The notes under the pieces: generated by a model
Database searches by the model: none
The model's input: only the letters and a program-made list of their open reading frames with translations
What the model was told of the DNA's origin: nothing
Assembly (NCBI RefSeq): GCF_001514265.1
Contig: NZ_KQ948994.1
Coordinates: 186,001 to 250,000, forward strand
Origin: Streptomyces resistomycificus
Lineage (GTDB): Bacteria; Actinomycetota; Actinomycetes; Streptomycetales; Streptomycetaceae
Direction of reading: 5' to 3'
DNA: 64,000 nucleotides
Program-made: the position numbers and the translations under genes
Shown here: one piece after another, positions 8,019 to 16,338 of the stretch
Layout of the letters: the number at the start of each line of letters is the position of its first letter
How positions within the stretch are numbered: the stretch's first letter is position 1

Positions 8019-11000
8019 TCAGTGTGCCGTGGGGCACACCTGCTGGTACGGCGCGTCGGGGACGTAGGTCCGCCACTGCGCTCTGGTGAGTCCCGCGCCG
8101 GCCCGCTCGCACAGGGTGCGGACGACGTCGTCCGGGGCGACCGGGTGGCGCTGGAGCAGCACGTCCGGACCGCCGGCGTACAGGGTGGCGCCGTCGCGGG
8201 TGAAGGCCAGGGTGGCGATCTCGGTGCCGGATGTGGGCAGGTCGCTGCCGAGGAGACGTTGCCCGGCGGTGTCCCACAGGCGCAGGGTGCCCCTGTTGCC
8301 GCCCACGGCGAGGGTGTCGCCGTCGGGGGAGAAGGCGAGCGCGCCCACGGTCTCGGGTTCGCCCTGGGAGACGGTGTCGGAGGTGCCGGTCAGGATTCCC
8401 ATGCGGTGGCGCAGACCGCCGTCCCACAGGGTGACGTGCCCGGTGGAGTCGCCGACGGCGAGGCGGGTGCCGTCGGGGCTGAAGGCCAGTGCCGTGACCT
8501 GTCGGCCGTCGGCCAGGGCGACTCCGCTCACGCGACCGGACGGCAGCTCGGCGTACCGGTCCGCGGAACCGGCGAGCAGCCGGCCGTCGGGCCGCAGGGC
8601 GAGCCTGTCCGCGTAGAGGGCGCGCAGGGTGGCCGTGCGGCGGCGGGCGGAGGTGTCCCAGACTTCGGCCGTGCCGTCCCCGCTGGGGGAGCGCGCGACC
8701 AGCAGCGTCCTGCCGCCGGTGCCGAGAGCGAGCGCGGAGACGGCGCGGTCCGTCGCACCGGAGGTCTCGAACGACGTACGAACCCGGTGCGCCGGGACGT
8801 CCCAGACGCTGAAGCGTTGCCGAAGCGAGCCGTGCGACGACACGGTGTCGGCGACGGCGAGAGCCCGCCCGTCCGGGCTGAAGGCCAGCTGTGGGTGCCC
8901 GTCGTCGGTCTCGGCCGGCAGGGGACCGAGCCGGGTGCGGGCGAGCACGGCGCCGGTGGCGGTGGAGCGCAGTTCGAAGCGGTAGCCGGAGCCGGAGGGG
9001 GTGGCGGTGGCCAGGGTGGTGCCGTCCGGGCTGAGTGCGGTCGAGTCGGCCGTGGTGCTCTGCCAGCGGGCGTCCAGGCGGTCGCTCAGGTCGTACGTGC
9101 GGACGGTGGCGCCGTCGAGATAGCGCAGCGTCCGCTTTCTGCCCGGGGTCCAGGTCAGGCTGCCCACTTCGGCGCCGGCCAGCGGTGCGTGGAACACCTG
9201 CCCGCCTCCCTGGTCCAGCTGCCACACGGCGATCTCCCGGTCGTCGGCGGTGGCCAGGAATCGTCCGTCCGGGGAGAGGTCGGCCTGGGTGAAGCCGCTG
9301 GTGCCGCCGCTCGCGAAGTCGGCCACGTCCCGTCCGTCGGAGACGTCCCAGACCGTGGCCGTGTTCCCGGAGACCATGGCCACACGCCGGCCGTCCCCGC
9401 TGAACCGCAGCAGACGGAGGCCGCCGTCCGCCCCCGAGCCGGTGCCGCAGACGGTGCCGCCCGCCTTCTCCCAGGCGCCCGGCAACCTCTTGCCGTGGAC
9501 GGTGTCCCACACCTGGGGTGCGCCGTCGGCCGGGCACAGGGCGAGCAGGCGACCGCCCGGGCCGATGGCGGCGGTGGTGACGGAGCGGGGCGTGTGCGCG
9601 GTGTACACGACCTTGCCGTCGCCGGTCCGGTACACCCGCACCGGACCGGGACCTTCCAACGGGCCGGTGGCGTAGGCGCTGCCGTCGGGAGCCGCCCAGT
9701 GGACGGCGTCGCCCAGCTCGGCGGCGGGTTTGCGGGCGGCGAGGTCCCACACCTCGTCGCCGCCCTGACCCATGAGAACGACTGAGCGGGCGTCGAGGGC
9801 GTCCGAGACCTCTGTGCCGCCGGGCAGGCGGTAGGTGGCGGTGACACGGTGGCCGGCCACGTCGCGGACGGTTGCTTCGGCGCCGGTGACGGTGATGAGG
9901 GCGCGGCCCTGATCGGTGAGGAAACGCCGGGCGTTCTCGCCCGTCTGCGGGTCGGTGAAGGCGTCCCGCTCCGGTCGGGCCAGGGCGTCGAGCAGGGCCG
10001 AGCGGGAATCCGTCAGGGGGGCGAGCCGCCAGGCCGCGACGGAGAGCAGGGCGGCCGTACGGGGGTCGGCGGTGCGCAGGCTGTCGGCCACGGTGGTCAG
10101 GCGGCGGGCGGCCGCCTCGGCCGCCTCGGCGTCGCTCGCCCGGTCGCGTTGCCAGGCCAGCAGGCCTGCTCCCAGAGCGAGCACGAGGAAGGCGGAGAGC
10201 CCCACGCTGAGCAGGCGGGTACGGCGGGCGGCCCGATTCCCGGCCTCCCGTTCGGTGTCACGTGCGGCGCGGGAGGCGTCGAGGAAGGCCTGCTCCGGTC
10301 CGGCGAGGTCGTCATGGGGCTGCCGGGCGAACAGTTCCTCGGCCTGGGTCAGCCGCGCCCCCCGATACAGCGCTCCCGCGTCACGGTCCAACTGTTCCCA
10401 GGCACGCGCCGACTCCCCGAGCATCCGCTGTGCCCGTAGCCGCTCCCGGCTCTCGTCGATCCAGCCGGCCAGCCGGGGCCACCCGGTGATCAGCACCTCG
10501 TGGGCCAGCTCGACGGTGTCCCCGTCCAAGGTGACGAGGCGGGCGGCGGCGAGGCGTTCCAGCACGTCCTGCGCGTCGGGCCCCAGCTCCGCTCGCGATG
10601 CGGGGCGGCGGGTGTCGGCCGAGCCGTTTCCGGGTGCGATCAGCCGCAGCAGGATACGGCGGGCGATGCGGGCCTGCTCCGGCGTGAGCTCGCCGTAGAC
10701 CTGTTCGGCGGTGCCGGCGATCGCGCCCCGCACGCCTCCCGCCTCCTCGTACGCGGCCAAGGTGAGGGTGCGTCCGCGGCGCCGGCGCCAGGTCTCCAGC
10801 AGGGCGTGCGAGACCATCGGCAGGGACCCGGGCTGGTCGGTGACCTCGTCGATGATGCGGGCGGTCAGCACCCGCTCCACGTTCAGGCCCTCGGCGGTCG
10901 CGGGGCCGGTGATCGCGTCCCGCAGCTCGTCCCGGTTCATCGGTCCGACCAGCAGGTTCGCGCGGCTGACCGCCTCGGCCAGCCTCGGGTGGGCGCCGCA

Positions 11001-11729
11001 GTGGCCGTAGAAGTCACCGCGTACGGCGATGGCCACGCGCAGTCGGCTCTCAGGAGCGCGGGCGCGCAGCAGCAGGTCGAGGAAGCGATCGCGTTCCGCC
11101 CGGTCGTGGCAGAGGGTGAACAGTTCCTCGAACTGGTCGACGATCACCCAGGTGTCCAGGTCACCGTCCTTGGGGACGAGAGCTTCCTCGTGCGTACGCG
11201 AGGGCCGCTCCCCGGGCGTGACCACCCGGATCACCGCCGGGCGGTCGGTGCCCTGGGCCTGCCGCAGCACCGGGATCAAACCGGCCCGCAGCAGCGACGA
11301 CTTGCCACTGCCGGAGGGGCCGAACACGGCCGCGAACCGGCGTGCGCGCACCAGCTCCAGCAGCTCGCCGACCTGTTTGTCCCGGCCGAAGAACAGGTCG
11401 CTGTCACCTGGCTCGTAGCGGGCCAGCCCCCGGTACGGGGCCCGGTCCTCGGCAGAGGGCGCCCGCACCTGCGCATCCGCCTCCCGCCAGTACCGCTCCC
11501 ACTCGTCCGGGTCGGCGTCCAGTACCCGGGCGTACGCCCGCACCACCGCCAGTGAGGGCAACTGGTCGCCGGCCGCCGCCTGGGACAGGGCGGTCGTCGA
11601 GTAACCCGCACGCGCGGCCATCTCGCGGTACGGCGGCTTTCCGGCCTTCTCGCGCAACAGGCGCAGTTCGTGCGCCAGCCGCTGCACGGGGCCGGCGTGG
11701 GGGTCCACCGGCTTCTCGCGTCGTCCCAC
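8019..11729 (-). CDS. HTH-nSTAND1-WD40 signalling ATPase
   Basis: 1236 residues. Domains in order: a Cro/XRE helix-turn-helix (about 10-75, YREMAARAGYSTTALSQAAAGDQLPSL); an nSTAND1 NTPase (about 100-480) with Walker A FGPSGSGKSSLLRAG, Walker B TWVIVDQFEEL and AHEVLITGWPRL; one membrane helix (about 515-535, LLSVGLSAFLVLALGAGLLAW); and a WD40 propeller of at least seven repeats up to the C terminus (LAFSPDGTRLAVGD, LAFSPDGDTLAVGG and others). Such proteins are thought to sense a signal through the repeats, switch on ATP binding and, in some cases, take part in conflict or developmental signalling. The start used is the GTG at 11729 with GAAAGG 9 bases before it. An upstream in-frame TTG at 11753 has no ribosome site. 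No effector domain is fused. Confidence 0.88.
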   Translation of the reverse strand: MGRREKPVDPHAGPVQRLAHELRLLREKAGKPPYREMAARAGYSTTALSQAAAGDQLPSLAVVRAYARVLDADPDEWERYWREADAQVRAPSAEDRAPYRGLARYEPGDSDLFFGRDKQVGELLELVRARRFAAVFGPSGSGKSSLLRAGLIPVLRQAQGTDRPAVIRVVTPGERPSRTHEEALVPKDGDLDTWVIVDQFEELFTLCHDRAERDRFLDLLLRARAPESRLRVAIAVRGDFYGHCGAHPRLAEAVSRANLLVGPMNRDELRDAITGPATAEGLNVERVLTARIIDEVTDQPGSLPMVSHALLETWRRRRGRTLTLAAYEEAGGVRGAIAGTAEQVYGELTPEQARIARRILLRLIAPGNGSADTRRPASRAELGPDAQDVLERLAAARLVTLDGDTVELAHEVLITGWPRLAGWIDESRERLRAQRMLGESARAWEQLDRDAGALYRGARLTQAEELFARQPHDDLAGPEQAFLDASRAARDTEREAGNRAARRTRLLSVGLSAFLVLALGAGLLAWQRDRASDAEAAEAAARRLTTVADSLRTADPRTAALLSVAAWRLAPLTDSRSALLDALARPERDAFTDPQTGENARRFLTDQGRALITVTGAEATVRDVAGHRVTATYRLPGGTEVSDALDARSVVLMGQGGDEVWDLAARKPAAELGDAVHWAAPDGSAYATGPLEGPGPVRVYRTGDGKVVYTAHTPRSVTTAAIGPGGRLLALCPADGAPQVWDTVHGKRLPGAWEKAGGTVCGTGSGADGGLRLLRFSGDGRRVAMVSGNTATVWDVSDGRDVADFASGGTSGFTQADLSPDGRFLATADDREIAVWQLDQGGGQVFHAPLAGAEVGSLTWTPGRKRTLRYLDGATVRTYDLSDRLDARWQSTTADSTALSPDGTTLATATPSGSGYRFELRSTATGAVLARTRLGPLPAETDDGHPQLAFSPDGRALAVADTVSSHGSLRQRFSVWDVPAHRVRTSFETSGATDRAVSALALGTGGRTLLVARSPSGDGTAEVWDTSARRRTATLRALYADRLALRPDGRLLAGSADRYAELPSGRVSGVALADGRQVTALAFSPDGTRLAVGDSTGHVTLWDGGLRHRMGILTGTSDTVSQGEPETVGALAFSPDGDTLAVGGNRGTLRLWDTAGQRLLGSDLPTSGTEIATLAFTRDGATLYAGGPDVLLQRHPVAPDDVVRTLCERAGAGLTRAQWRTYVPDAPYQQVCPTAH

Positions 11730-12063
11730 CGGGCGGTACCTTTCGACCTGCAAACACTCGGGTGATCGGCGCTCAACGTATGCTCGACCGCCGGCGGAGG
11801 CAATTCCCGCCCGTTGTGAGGACGAGGCACGTCACGCACCCGTTCCCGGTGGGGGTGTGTTGATCTCGGATTCCGGTGATGCGCAGGGTGGAAGTCCACA
11901 GTCGCGAACGCCCACGCGTCCGTCCGAACGCCGGCACCGCTGGGCCGCCCTCGCCGCGCGGCGGCATGATCAACCCGCTCGTCGAACGATCGCGGCAGGC
12001 GCACGCGGCACGTCGCCGATGTCCGGTCCGAGCCGGACGTCAGGGTGTCCGCTGGTGGGGGTG
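11730..12063. other. Non-coding stretch upstream of the nSTAND gene
   Basis: The stretch holds the GAAAGG ribosome site of the nSTAND gene (11739-11744) and otherwise no reading frame with convincing codon use. It also holds the end of the DHFR-family transcript. I see no clear promoter boxes. Confidence 0.4.
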
Positions 12064-12639
12064 TCAACTGCCGGAGGGCTGCGCCTGCTTTCGCACGCGG
12101 AAGCGGAGCATCGTGACGGCGCCCGCCTGGGTGTTGCTGAAGGGTTCCAGGTCGATCCTGTCGAGGCCTGGGGGCGAGAAGCGGACACCGTCGCCGAGCA
12201 GCACCGGTAGGACGTACACCAGGATCTCGTCGACGAGCCCGCGCCGCAGGCACTGGGCGGCCACGTCAGCACCGAGGATCTCCAGGTTCCTGCCGCCCGC
12301 GGCGCTGCGTGCCGTGGCTACGGCTTCCTCGAGTCCGCAGGTCAGGAACGTGACGGTAGGGTCCGGCTTGTCGGGAGGCTCGTGGGTGAGGACGAACTGT
12401 GCTCCCCCGTCGTAGGCGGTGTCCTGCTCGGCCATACGCTTGGCGACCTCGTACGTGCCCCGGCCGACGAGCATGGCGCCCGTGGCCGCCATGACCTCCG
12501 GGAAGACATCCGCGGTGAGGTACTCGGCGATCCAGTCCATCGCGTGACCAGGACCGGCGATGAACCCGTCCAGCGACATCGCCCTGTTCACGACCACTTT
12601 GCCGGTGCTGGCGCCGATGCCGGTGCTCACATCACTCAT
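12064..12639 (-). CDS. Dihydrofolate-reductase-family protein (RibD C-terminal type)
   Basis: 191 residues. NADPH-binding reductase fold of the DHFR/RibD group, probably cytoplasmic; the substrate is unknown. KVVVNRAMSLDGFIAGP at about 14-30 is the family's N-terminal strand and loop. MLVGRGTYEVAKRM and NLEILGADVAAQCLRRGLVDEILVYVLPVLLGDGVRFF-like text give the remaining conserved core. The start is the ATG at 12639 with GGAG 7 bases upstream. A longer open frame to 13014 has no support and overlaps the next gene. These proteins are abundant in streptomycetes and are not bona fide folate enzymes. Confidence 0.87.
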   Translation of the reverse strand: MSDVSTGIGASTGKVVVNRAMSLDGFIAGPGHAMDWIAEYLTADVFPEVMAATGAMLVGRGTYEVAKRMAEQDTAYDGGAQFVLTHEPPDKPDPTVTFLTCGLEEAVATARSAAGGRNLEILGADVAAQCLRRGLVDEILVYVLPVLLGDGVRFSPPGLDRIDLEPFSNTQAGAVTMLRFRVRKQAQPSGS

Positions 12640-12737
12640 GCGTCTTCTCCAAGGATTTCTGGAGGCCCGAGGTCGAATCATAGGTCGGCCGGTGGGGGCG
12701 ACGGGGGAGTCACATGCCTGTCCGCGGTGTCCTGATG

Positions 12738-13910
12738 TCAGGCAGCCGCGGCCAGCACTGCCGCGAGGCCCTCTTGCAGATCTTTGACGAAATACTCGGG
12801 AACCTCCAGCGACGGGAAATGCCCTCCGATGTCGGGCGAACTCCATCGGACGATTTGTCGATACCGCTCCTGTGCCCAGGGGCGGGGACACTTCTCGATG
12901 TCGCGGGGATACATGCTGATTGCTGACGGGACGTCGACCCGAAGTTCGGGGTCCAGCGAGTTGTGGCTTTCGTAGTAGATGCGGGCCGACGATGCGCCGG
13001 TCCGCGTCAGCCAATACAGGGTGACGTTGTCAAGAACGCTGTCTATGAAAATCGTCTCGAACGGGCTGTCTTCGGTGTCTGTCCACTCGGCGAACTTGTC
13101 TAGGATCCAGGCAAGAAGCCCGACCGGTGAGTCGACGAGTGAGTAGCCGATGGTCTGCGGTCGGGTCGCCTGCTGCTTCGCGTACGCCGCGCGGTGGCGC
13201 CAGAAATCGCGGGTTTCCTCGGTCCACCTGCGTTCGACCGCCGTCAGCCCGTCCGTTGTCAACCCGGGCGGTGCCTCCGCGAACGTCGTGTGGATGCCGA
13301 GAACGTGCGCCGGGAACCTGCCGCCGAGAACCGTGGTGATATTGCCTCCCCAGTCGCCGCCTTGGGCTACGAACTTGCTGTAGCCGAGCCTTCCCATCAG
13401 TTCCACCCACGCGGCCGCGATCTTTTCGGTCCCCCACCCGGTGGTGGCCGGCTTGTCGCTGTAACCAAATCCTGGTAGCGACGGGATCACGACGTGGAAC
13501 GCCGGTGCGGCTGCATCTTTCGGATCCGCCAGCTCGTCTACTACATCGATGAACTCGGCGATGCTGCCCGGCCAGCCGTGCGTCAGGATCAGAGGAGTGG
13601 CGTCTGCGCGCGCGGATCGGCGGTGCAGGAAGTGGATTCCCAGATCATCAATGGTCGTGCGGAACTGGCCGATACGGTTGAGGCGCTCTTCGAACGACCG
13701 CCAGTTGTAGCCGGTGCGCCAGTAGTTCACGACATCGACGAGGTCGGCGAGAGGAACACCTTGTTCCCATCGGCGAGGGTCAGGCGCGGCGCGACGGACC
13801 GTCTCGGCCTCCGGCAGCCGTGCCGCGGCTAGTCGCGCGCGCAGATCGTCGAGATCAGCGTCAGTTTCGTGGGCTTCGAATGCTTGGACCTCGCTGGTTG
13901 GAAGGGGCAT
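12738..13910 (-). CDS. Epoxide hydrolase with EHN domain
   Basis: 390 residues. Opens epoxides to diols with an alpha/beta-hydrolase fold. The N-terminal EHN domain (about 5-105, LDDLRARLAAARLPEAE ... WRSFEERLNRIGQF) is followed by the hydrolase core with oxyanion motif THGWPGS, nucleophile AQGGDWGG (Asp) and catalytic His in DIGGHFPS. Tyrosines in the lid (YYESHNS) match the family's substrate-polarising residues. AGGAGG lies 4 bases before the ATG at 13910. The gene is divergent from a CGNR regulator at 14014, and the 103-bp spacer holds three related palindromic elements, so the regulator probably controls it. Expected length for the family is 370-400, so it is complete. Confidence 0.9.
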   Translation of the reverse strand: MPLPTSEVQAFEAHETDADLDDLRARLAAARLPEAETVRRAAPDPRRWEQGVPLADLVDVVNYWRTGYNWRSFEERLNRIGQFRTTIDDLGIHFLHRRSARADATPLILTHGWPGSIAEFIDVVDELADPKDAAAPAFHVVIPSLPGFGYSDKPATTGWGTEKIAAAWVELMGRLGYSKFVAQGGDWGGNITTVLGGRFPAHVLGIHTTFAEAPPGLTTDGLTAVERRWTEETRDFWRHRAAYAKQQATRPQTIGYSLVDSPVGLLAWILDKFAEWTDTEDSPFETIFIDSVLDNVTLYWLTRTGASSARIYYESHNSLDPELRVDVPSAISMYPRDIEKCPRPWAQERYRQIVRWSSPDIGGHFPSLEVPEYFVKDLQEGLAAVLAAAA

Positions 13911-13930
13911 GAGGCCTCCTGGCCGTCGCG

Positions 13931-14012
13931 GAACCGGCTACGATCTGTCGGGAACCGGCTAAGACGGTTCTAGCAGTTCTTCGAGCCGTGCGGCAACCCG
14001 CTAAGGTGGTTC
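13931..14012. promoter_or_regulatory. Paired operators between epoxide hydrolase and CGNR regulator
   Basis: Two 19-bp elements share the plan (G/C)AACC(G/C)GCTAAG(A/G)(C/T)GGTTC: 13952-13970 (a perfect GAACCG-N7-CGGTTC inverted repeat) and 13994-14012. Their start points are 42 bp apart, four helical turns. A half copy, GAACCGGCTA, lies at 13931-13940. The second element contains the -10 box TAAGGT (14002-14007) of the CGNR gene, so a bound protein would block that promoter and could also act on the divergent gene. Confidence 0.6.
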
Positions 14013-14013
14013 C

Positions 14014-14589
14014 ATGCGTGCTGCGTTCCCTGACTTCCGCCTCGGCAACGTGCTGGCGACCAGCTTCACGGGGACTCTGTCGGAGCGTCATGGCAACGCT
14101 GTGGAGCGCATTCCCACACCACACCGACTCATCGACTGGCTGGCAGTGAACGGCCTCGCCGTGGACTCCTGCACCACTGCCCAGCTCGACCTCGCACGGG
14201 AACTGAGGGAGTCGATTCACGCCACCGCGACAGCGGCCGCGCTCCAGGACGCTCTCCCTGCGTCTGCTGTCCAAGTCATCAACGACCGCAGCGCTCAGGG
14301 TCGGGCCGCGGCGATCCTGACGCCCGAGGGCGAGCGGCGATGGCGGCTCAGCTCGGCCTCCTGCGTGGAGGATGCCCTCAGCGTGATCGCCGCCGACGCG
14401 ATCAGCATCATCGCAGGCGAGCGAGACGGAAAATTGGCCTTGTGCGCATCACCGACCTGCCTGGCCGCCTTCTTCGACACCAGCCAAAGCCGCACTCGCA
14501 AATGGTGTGACATGAACACGTGTGGGAATCGTCAGAAGAAGGCGCGCTTCCATGCCAACCAGCGCAAAAACCCCAGATCGGCGGAGTGA
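14014..14589 (+). CDS. ABATE/CGNR zinc-finger transcription regulator
   Basis: 191 residues. Putative DNA-binding regulator. The N-terminal ABATE-type domain (about 5-135) begins with FRLGNVLATSFTGTLSERHG. The C-terminal CGNR finger (about 148-182) has CASPTCLAAFFDTSQSRTRKWCDMNTCGNRQKKAR cut into CxxxxC, CDM and TCGNR ligand motifs. The ATG is only 6 bases after TAAGGT and there is no ribosome site, so the mRNA is probably leaderless. The promoter lies in one of two paired operators, so autoregulation together with control of the divergent epoxide hydrolase is likely. Ligand unknown. Confidence 0.85.
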   Translation: MRAAFPDFRLGNVLATSFTGTLSERHGNAVERIPTPHRLIDWLAVNGLAVDSCTTAQLDLARELRESIHATATAAALQDALPASAVQVINDRSAQGRAAAILTPEGERRWRLSSASCVEDALSVIAADAISIIAGERDGKLALCASPTCLAAFFDTSQSRTRKWCDMNTCGNRQKKARFHANQRKNPRSAE

Positions 14590-14623
14590 GGGATGAGTGC
14601 CACTTCTGGCGTCGTTCCCCTGG

Positions 14624-14755
14624 TCAGGAATCGAACTCGTCCTTGAGGTGGCCCCAGGTCCGGTAGAGGGCTGCGTGGGAGATGCGCTCACCGGAGCCGA
14701 CCGTTACGAGTTCTGCGTTTGACGACAGCCCGGCGCGGGGCTGCACTGGATTCAT
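14624..14755 (-). CDS. 43-residue small protein, unrecognised
   Basis: A complete frame of 43 codons from the ATG at 14755 to TGA at 14624. The C-terminal half (SHAALYRTWGHLKDEFDS) looks like real, amphipathic protein and has normal streptomycete codon use. The GGAG ahead of the start is about 13 bases away, which is far. It may be a genuine small protein or the tail of a decayed regulator, since the upstream sequence runs into the divergent MBL gene. I do not recognise a family. Confidence 0.35.
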   Translation of the reverse strand: MNPVQPRAGLSSNAELVTVGSGERISHAALYRTWGHLKDEFDS

Positions 14756-14791
14756 GGACGCTGTGGTGACTCCGTCCTAGGGAGAGCAGCG

Positions 14792-15643
14792 ATGACTACC
14801 CTGGAGAGTTTCGACCTTCTGCAGCCGTACAAGATCGCCGAGGAGACGTTCGTCATCCCGTGGGCCCTTGAGGCCCCGCCGGTCGGCCACTTCCCGATGA
14901 ACTCGATGGTGATCCGGGGGACCGAACCTGTCCTCGTGGACACCGGGGCGCCCGCAGTGCGCTCCCAGTGGCTGGAGGCAGCCTGGTCCATCGTGGATCC
15001 CCTGGACGTACGGTGGATCTTCCTCACCCACGACGACCGCGACCACGCCGGCAACCTCCTGGCGGTCCTCGCGGAATGCCCGAACGCGACCCTGCTGACG
15101 ACATGGTTCTCCATCGGCCGCATGGCCGACGAGTGGGAGACTCCCATCAACCGGTGCCGCTTCATGACCGATGGCGACACGATAGACGTGGGCGATCGCA
15201 CCCTGGTCGCCAAGCGACCACCCTTGTACGACAACCCCACCACCCGGGCCCTCTTCGACCCCAAGGCCAGCGTCCTGTGGGCGGTGGACACCTTCGCCAC
15301 GAACGTGCCGACCCCTATGCCTGAAATGGCGGCGCTGTCGCGGGACGAATTCCGCGACGGCCAGTTCTTCGGCGGAAGACTGGTCTCCCCCTGGGTCGCC
15401 CTGCTGGACGCCCAGAAGTTCGGGACGGTCGTCACCGACTTCCAACACCTGAACGCCGAGGTCATCGCCGGCTGCCACTGCCCGGTCCTCCGCGGAGCCC
15501 AGATCCCCGAGGCCTACGACCTCCTCCGCCAGCTCCCCGGAATCCCACCGTGGGAAGAGTTCACCCAGACCGACCTGGACCAGTGGATGGCGGTTGCCGA
15601 GAGCTCGGTTCCGCCGGAGCAGCCGCGGCCGTCGGGCACGTGA
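14792..15643 (+). CDS. MBL-fold metallohydrolase, flavodiiron-like (ODP type)
   Basis: 283 residues. The metallo-beta-lactamase core shows MNSMVIRGTEPVLVDTGAP (about 36-55) and the metal motif LTHDDRDHAGNL (about 78-90), matching the HxDxDH pattern. VLWAVDTFA and ALLDAQKFGTVVTDF are later core strands, and GCHCPVL near 230 supplies another likely ligand. The order of motifs resembles the oxygen-binding half of flavodiiron proteins, but there is no flavodoxin domain, so it is a stand-alone oxidoreductase-like MBL protein of unknown substrate. GGGAGAG precedes the ATG by 5 bases. Confidence 0.8.
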   Translation: MTTLESFDLLQPYKIAEETFVIPWALEAPPVGHFPMNSMVIRGTEPVLVDTGAPAVRSQWLEAAWSIVDPLDVRWIFLTHDDRDHAGNLLAVLAECPNATLLTTWFSIGRMADEWETPINRCRFMTDGDTIDVGDRTLVAKRPPLYDNPTTRALFDPKASVLWAVDTFATNVPTPMPEMAALSRDEFRDGQFFGGRLVSPWVALLDAQKFGTVVTDFQHLNAEVIAGCHCPVLRGAQIPEAYDLLRQLPGIPPWEEFTQTDLDQWMAVAESSVPPEQPRPSGT

Positions 15644-15785
15644 GCGGCTCTGCCGCGCCTGCGTTGGGATCTGCTGTACTCCGGCGCTTACGACCAGGAA
15701 CCTGCCGCTCGGCTAGGCCGTGCTGAGAACCGGGGTCCGTGTCTCGCCTCGTGCCGTGATGATCTCGGTGTGGGGCGAGGGGATC

Positions 15786-15814
15786 TTTCAACCCCTGGGA
15801 TCTGGTTCTAGCAT
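15786..15814 (+). promoter_or_regulatory. Possible promoter of the 15892 gene
   Basis: TTTCAA (15786-15791), a 17-base spacer and TAGCAT (15809-15814). The -35 is poor and the -10 fits the TANNNT rule. The remaining 15644-15891 sequence shows no gene. Confidence 0.35.
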
Positions 15815-15891
15815 GACAAGTTGACGGCTTTTGGAGCGCGGCAGTGGTCAGCCTGATGCCGCCTGCGAACTCAACCTGGTGAGGAGCGTAG

Positions 15892-16338
15892 GTGCCCCAC
15901 CTGATCAGCACTGTTGATGTCCGTCCGCGGGTGTCATACCGGACCATCCAGATCGGCCCCATCCTCTTCGAGGAAACGCCGGCGGAAGACGACGTGGTTC
16001 AGATCCCTGGGGACGGCTGGAGCCTGACGTCCAGCGACAACGACTTCTACCCTCTGGTGCGTTTGGAGACGTGGGACGGCCCCGCGCCCAAGCCGACGGG
16101 AGCTTGGAACTACGAACGTGCCTTCCGTTCTCGTATGGCCGACCGCCTCGCGGTCGTCGACTTGAACGGTGTCGACTACGGAGAGATCGCGCTGCGGCCC
16201 GGGCGGTACCACCTACGCCTGCTCTGCCGAGGGCGCGATCACCTGGAAGCCCCGCTCGCCCTCGATCCCTTCCCGCCAGACGGGCCTCACGAGGATCCAC
16301 TTGAGGTATGGGTTGTCCAGATGTGGCCGGATCGCTGA
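15892..16338 (+). CDS. Hypothetical 148-residue protein
   Basis: 148 residues starting at a GTG with GAGGAG 5 bases upstream. The sequence has alternating beta-like segments (VSYRTIQIGPILFEE, WSLTSSDNDFYPLVRLETW, LAVVDLNGVDYGEIALRPGRYHLRLLCRG, LEVWVVQMWP) and no signal peptide or membrane helix, so it should be a small cytoplasmic all-beta protein. I do not recognise the family; immunity-type and DUF proteins of streptomycetes can look like this. Its neighbours give no functional hint. Confidence 0.65.
   Translation: MPHLISTVDVRPRVSYRTIQIGPILFEETPAEDDVVQIPGDGWSLTSSDNDFYPLVRLETWDGPAPKPTGAWNYERAFRSRMADRLAVVDLNGVDYGEIALRPGRYHLRLLCRGRDHLEAPLALDPFPPDGPHEDPLEVWVVQMWPDR

Noticed and set aside
6287..8089. 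Plus-strand 600-codon frame
   Set aside because: Antisense to the deacetylase lipoprotein, whose signal peptide and five NodB motifs show which strand is coding.
7930..9750. Minus-strand 606-codon frame overlapping the WD40 region
   Set aside because: Alternate frame of the nSTAND gene; the repeats give it a regular look but its composition is not protein-like.
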